Shown one piece after another: positions 63,502-64,000 of a stretch of 64,000 bases of DNA. The translations under genes were made by a program, and so were the position numbers. The DNA lies in assembly GCF_001708965.1 (NCBI RefSeq), contig NZ_LVJW01000006.1, positions 1,591,970-1,655,969 of the forward strand. Reading direction: 5' to 3'. Every line of letters starts with the position of its first letter. Position 1 is the first letter of the stretch. The stretch is from Candidatus Thiodiazotropha endoloripes. GTDB lineage: Bacteria; Pseudomonadota; Gammaproteobacteria; Chromatiales; Chromatiaceae. The notes under the pieces were generated by a model. It was given only the letters and a program-made list of their open reading frames with translations, was not told where the DNA came from and did no database searches.

Positions 63502-64000
63502 ATGAGTATCGATAAGAAATATCGTGTCCCAAAGATCGTTGCAGCCCACCAGCGAACGCCGGTTTGGCTGCGGGTCGGTCTGCTGTTGCTGGTTCTTGGT
63601 GGTGTGGCCGGCCTGGCCTACCAGCAGGGTGGCAACGGCATAGCGGAAGGGTTGGCCCGCCTGCAGTCCGGTGGCAAGGACAGGGTGACCGATCTTGAGA
63701 TGGAGCGAAACGAGTTGAAGCGGGAACTGGAGATGGTCAGGCAGGCGGCCGAGGTGGACCGGGAAGCCCTGCTGGCGATCAAGGATCAGATCAAAACCAT
63801 GCAGAGCGAACGACTCAAGATGGAAGAGGAGCTGGCATTTCTCCGGGGTATCGTCTCCACCTCCTCTAAAAAACAGGTATTACGGATCCAGAATTTTAAG
63901 TTACAGCAAGGCCTTGAAGCGCAACAGTACGTCTATAAATATACCGTTAGCCAGGTGATCAACAGCGGCTCTGTGGTGAAGGGAAAGATCGAAATGACCA
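63502..64000 (+). CDS. Membrane-anchored coiled-coil protein, partial (DUF6776-like)
   Basis: Only 166 residues are visible; the 3' part is outside. A short basic N-terminus is followed by one membrane helix (about 23-41, LRVGLLLLVLGGVAGLAY), then a coiled coil (about 57-115, rich in Glu, Lys and Leu heptads) and the start of a globular domain (VLRIQNFKLQQG). This matches the pattern of the DUF6776 family located after argC in Gammaproteobacteria. The ATG lies 3 nt after the argC stop, so both are co-transcribed. Confidence 0.75.
   Translation, partial: MSIDKKYRVPKIVAAHQRTPVWLRVGLLLLVLGGVAGLAYQQGGNGIAEGLARLQSGGKDRVTDLEMERNELKRELEMVRQAAEVDREALLAIKDQIKTMQSERLKMEEELAFLRGIVSTSSKKQVLRIQNFKLQQGLEAQQYVYKYTVSQVINSGSVVKGKIEMT

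Overview
The window is 64 kb of chromosome from a gammaproteobacterium. Gene content and order fit a free-living, probably sulfur- or metal-oxidising lineage near Chromatiales. The basis is the miaB-ybeZ-ybeY-corC-lnt block, the rph-rdgB pair, hemL-thiE-thiD, mpl-ubiX, argC, several c-type cytochromes including a Cyc2-like cytochrome-porin, and a PEP-CTERM-type surface protein. The assignment is inference; no rRNA is present. There is one tRNA gene, tRNA-Arg(CCG). No phage, integrase, transposase or CRISPR array was recognised.

Layout. 1-2.9 kb: an FtsX-type ABC exporter (permease cut by the window edge) and a small membrane protein. 2.9-9.9 kb: secreted and redox genes, namely a Cyc2-like fused cytochrome-porin with a dihaem cytochrome c, a PEGA/SHOCT lipoprotein, an SGNH hydrolase, a PEP-CTERM protein behind a sigma-54-like promoter, tRNA-Arg and a c5-type cytochrome. 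10-15.6 kb: rep helicase, a LOG-family protein, a DUF2782 protein, TRAP transporter membrane subunits and a DUF1330 protein. 16-17.4 kb: a Met-rich membrane protein whose 3' end sits in a nearly perfect 506-bp tandem duplication rich in hairpins. 17.4-27.3 kb: rdgB, rph, yedK, yjgR, a three-gene envelope cluster, a Ser/Thr kinase/PP2C pair, yicC and folE.

27.4-33.6 kb is the accessory part: a DUF302 protein, then an AT-rich block of same-strand genes (CDF transporter, a GNAT gene with two frameshifts, an SDR and two small membrane proteins), then a pentapeptide-repeat protein and small envelope genes. 33.7-37.4 kb is one very large PilZ-DUF1631-GGDEF-EAL protein. 37.7-48.3 kb is housekeeping: an M48 protease, gmk, miaB, ybeZ, ybeY, a shortened corC, hemerythrin, lnt, an SDR, mpl and ubiX. 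48.3-55.8 kb has a lipoprotein cytochrome, a translationally coupled pair consisting of a PhnD-type PAS sensor and a dCache-PAS diguanylate cyclase, and a DedA-PAP2-LssY fusion. 55.8-64 kb has hemL, thiE, thiD, a DUF5063 protein, an A-type Fe-S protein, an FAD oxidoreductase, a DUF4126 protein, argC and a truncated coiled-coil membrane protein.

How they work together. Cytochromes and the Cyc2-like porin suggest respiratory electron flow across the envelope. Three proteins (33.7-37.4 and 49.2-53.3 kb) point to c-di-GMP signalling. The strongest leads for novelty are the Cyc2-like/dihaem pair, the PhnD sensor/cyclase pair, the 3'-end tandem duplication at 16.4-17.4 kb, the cassette-like AT-rich block and the sigma-54-like promoter of the PEP-CTERM gene.
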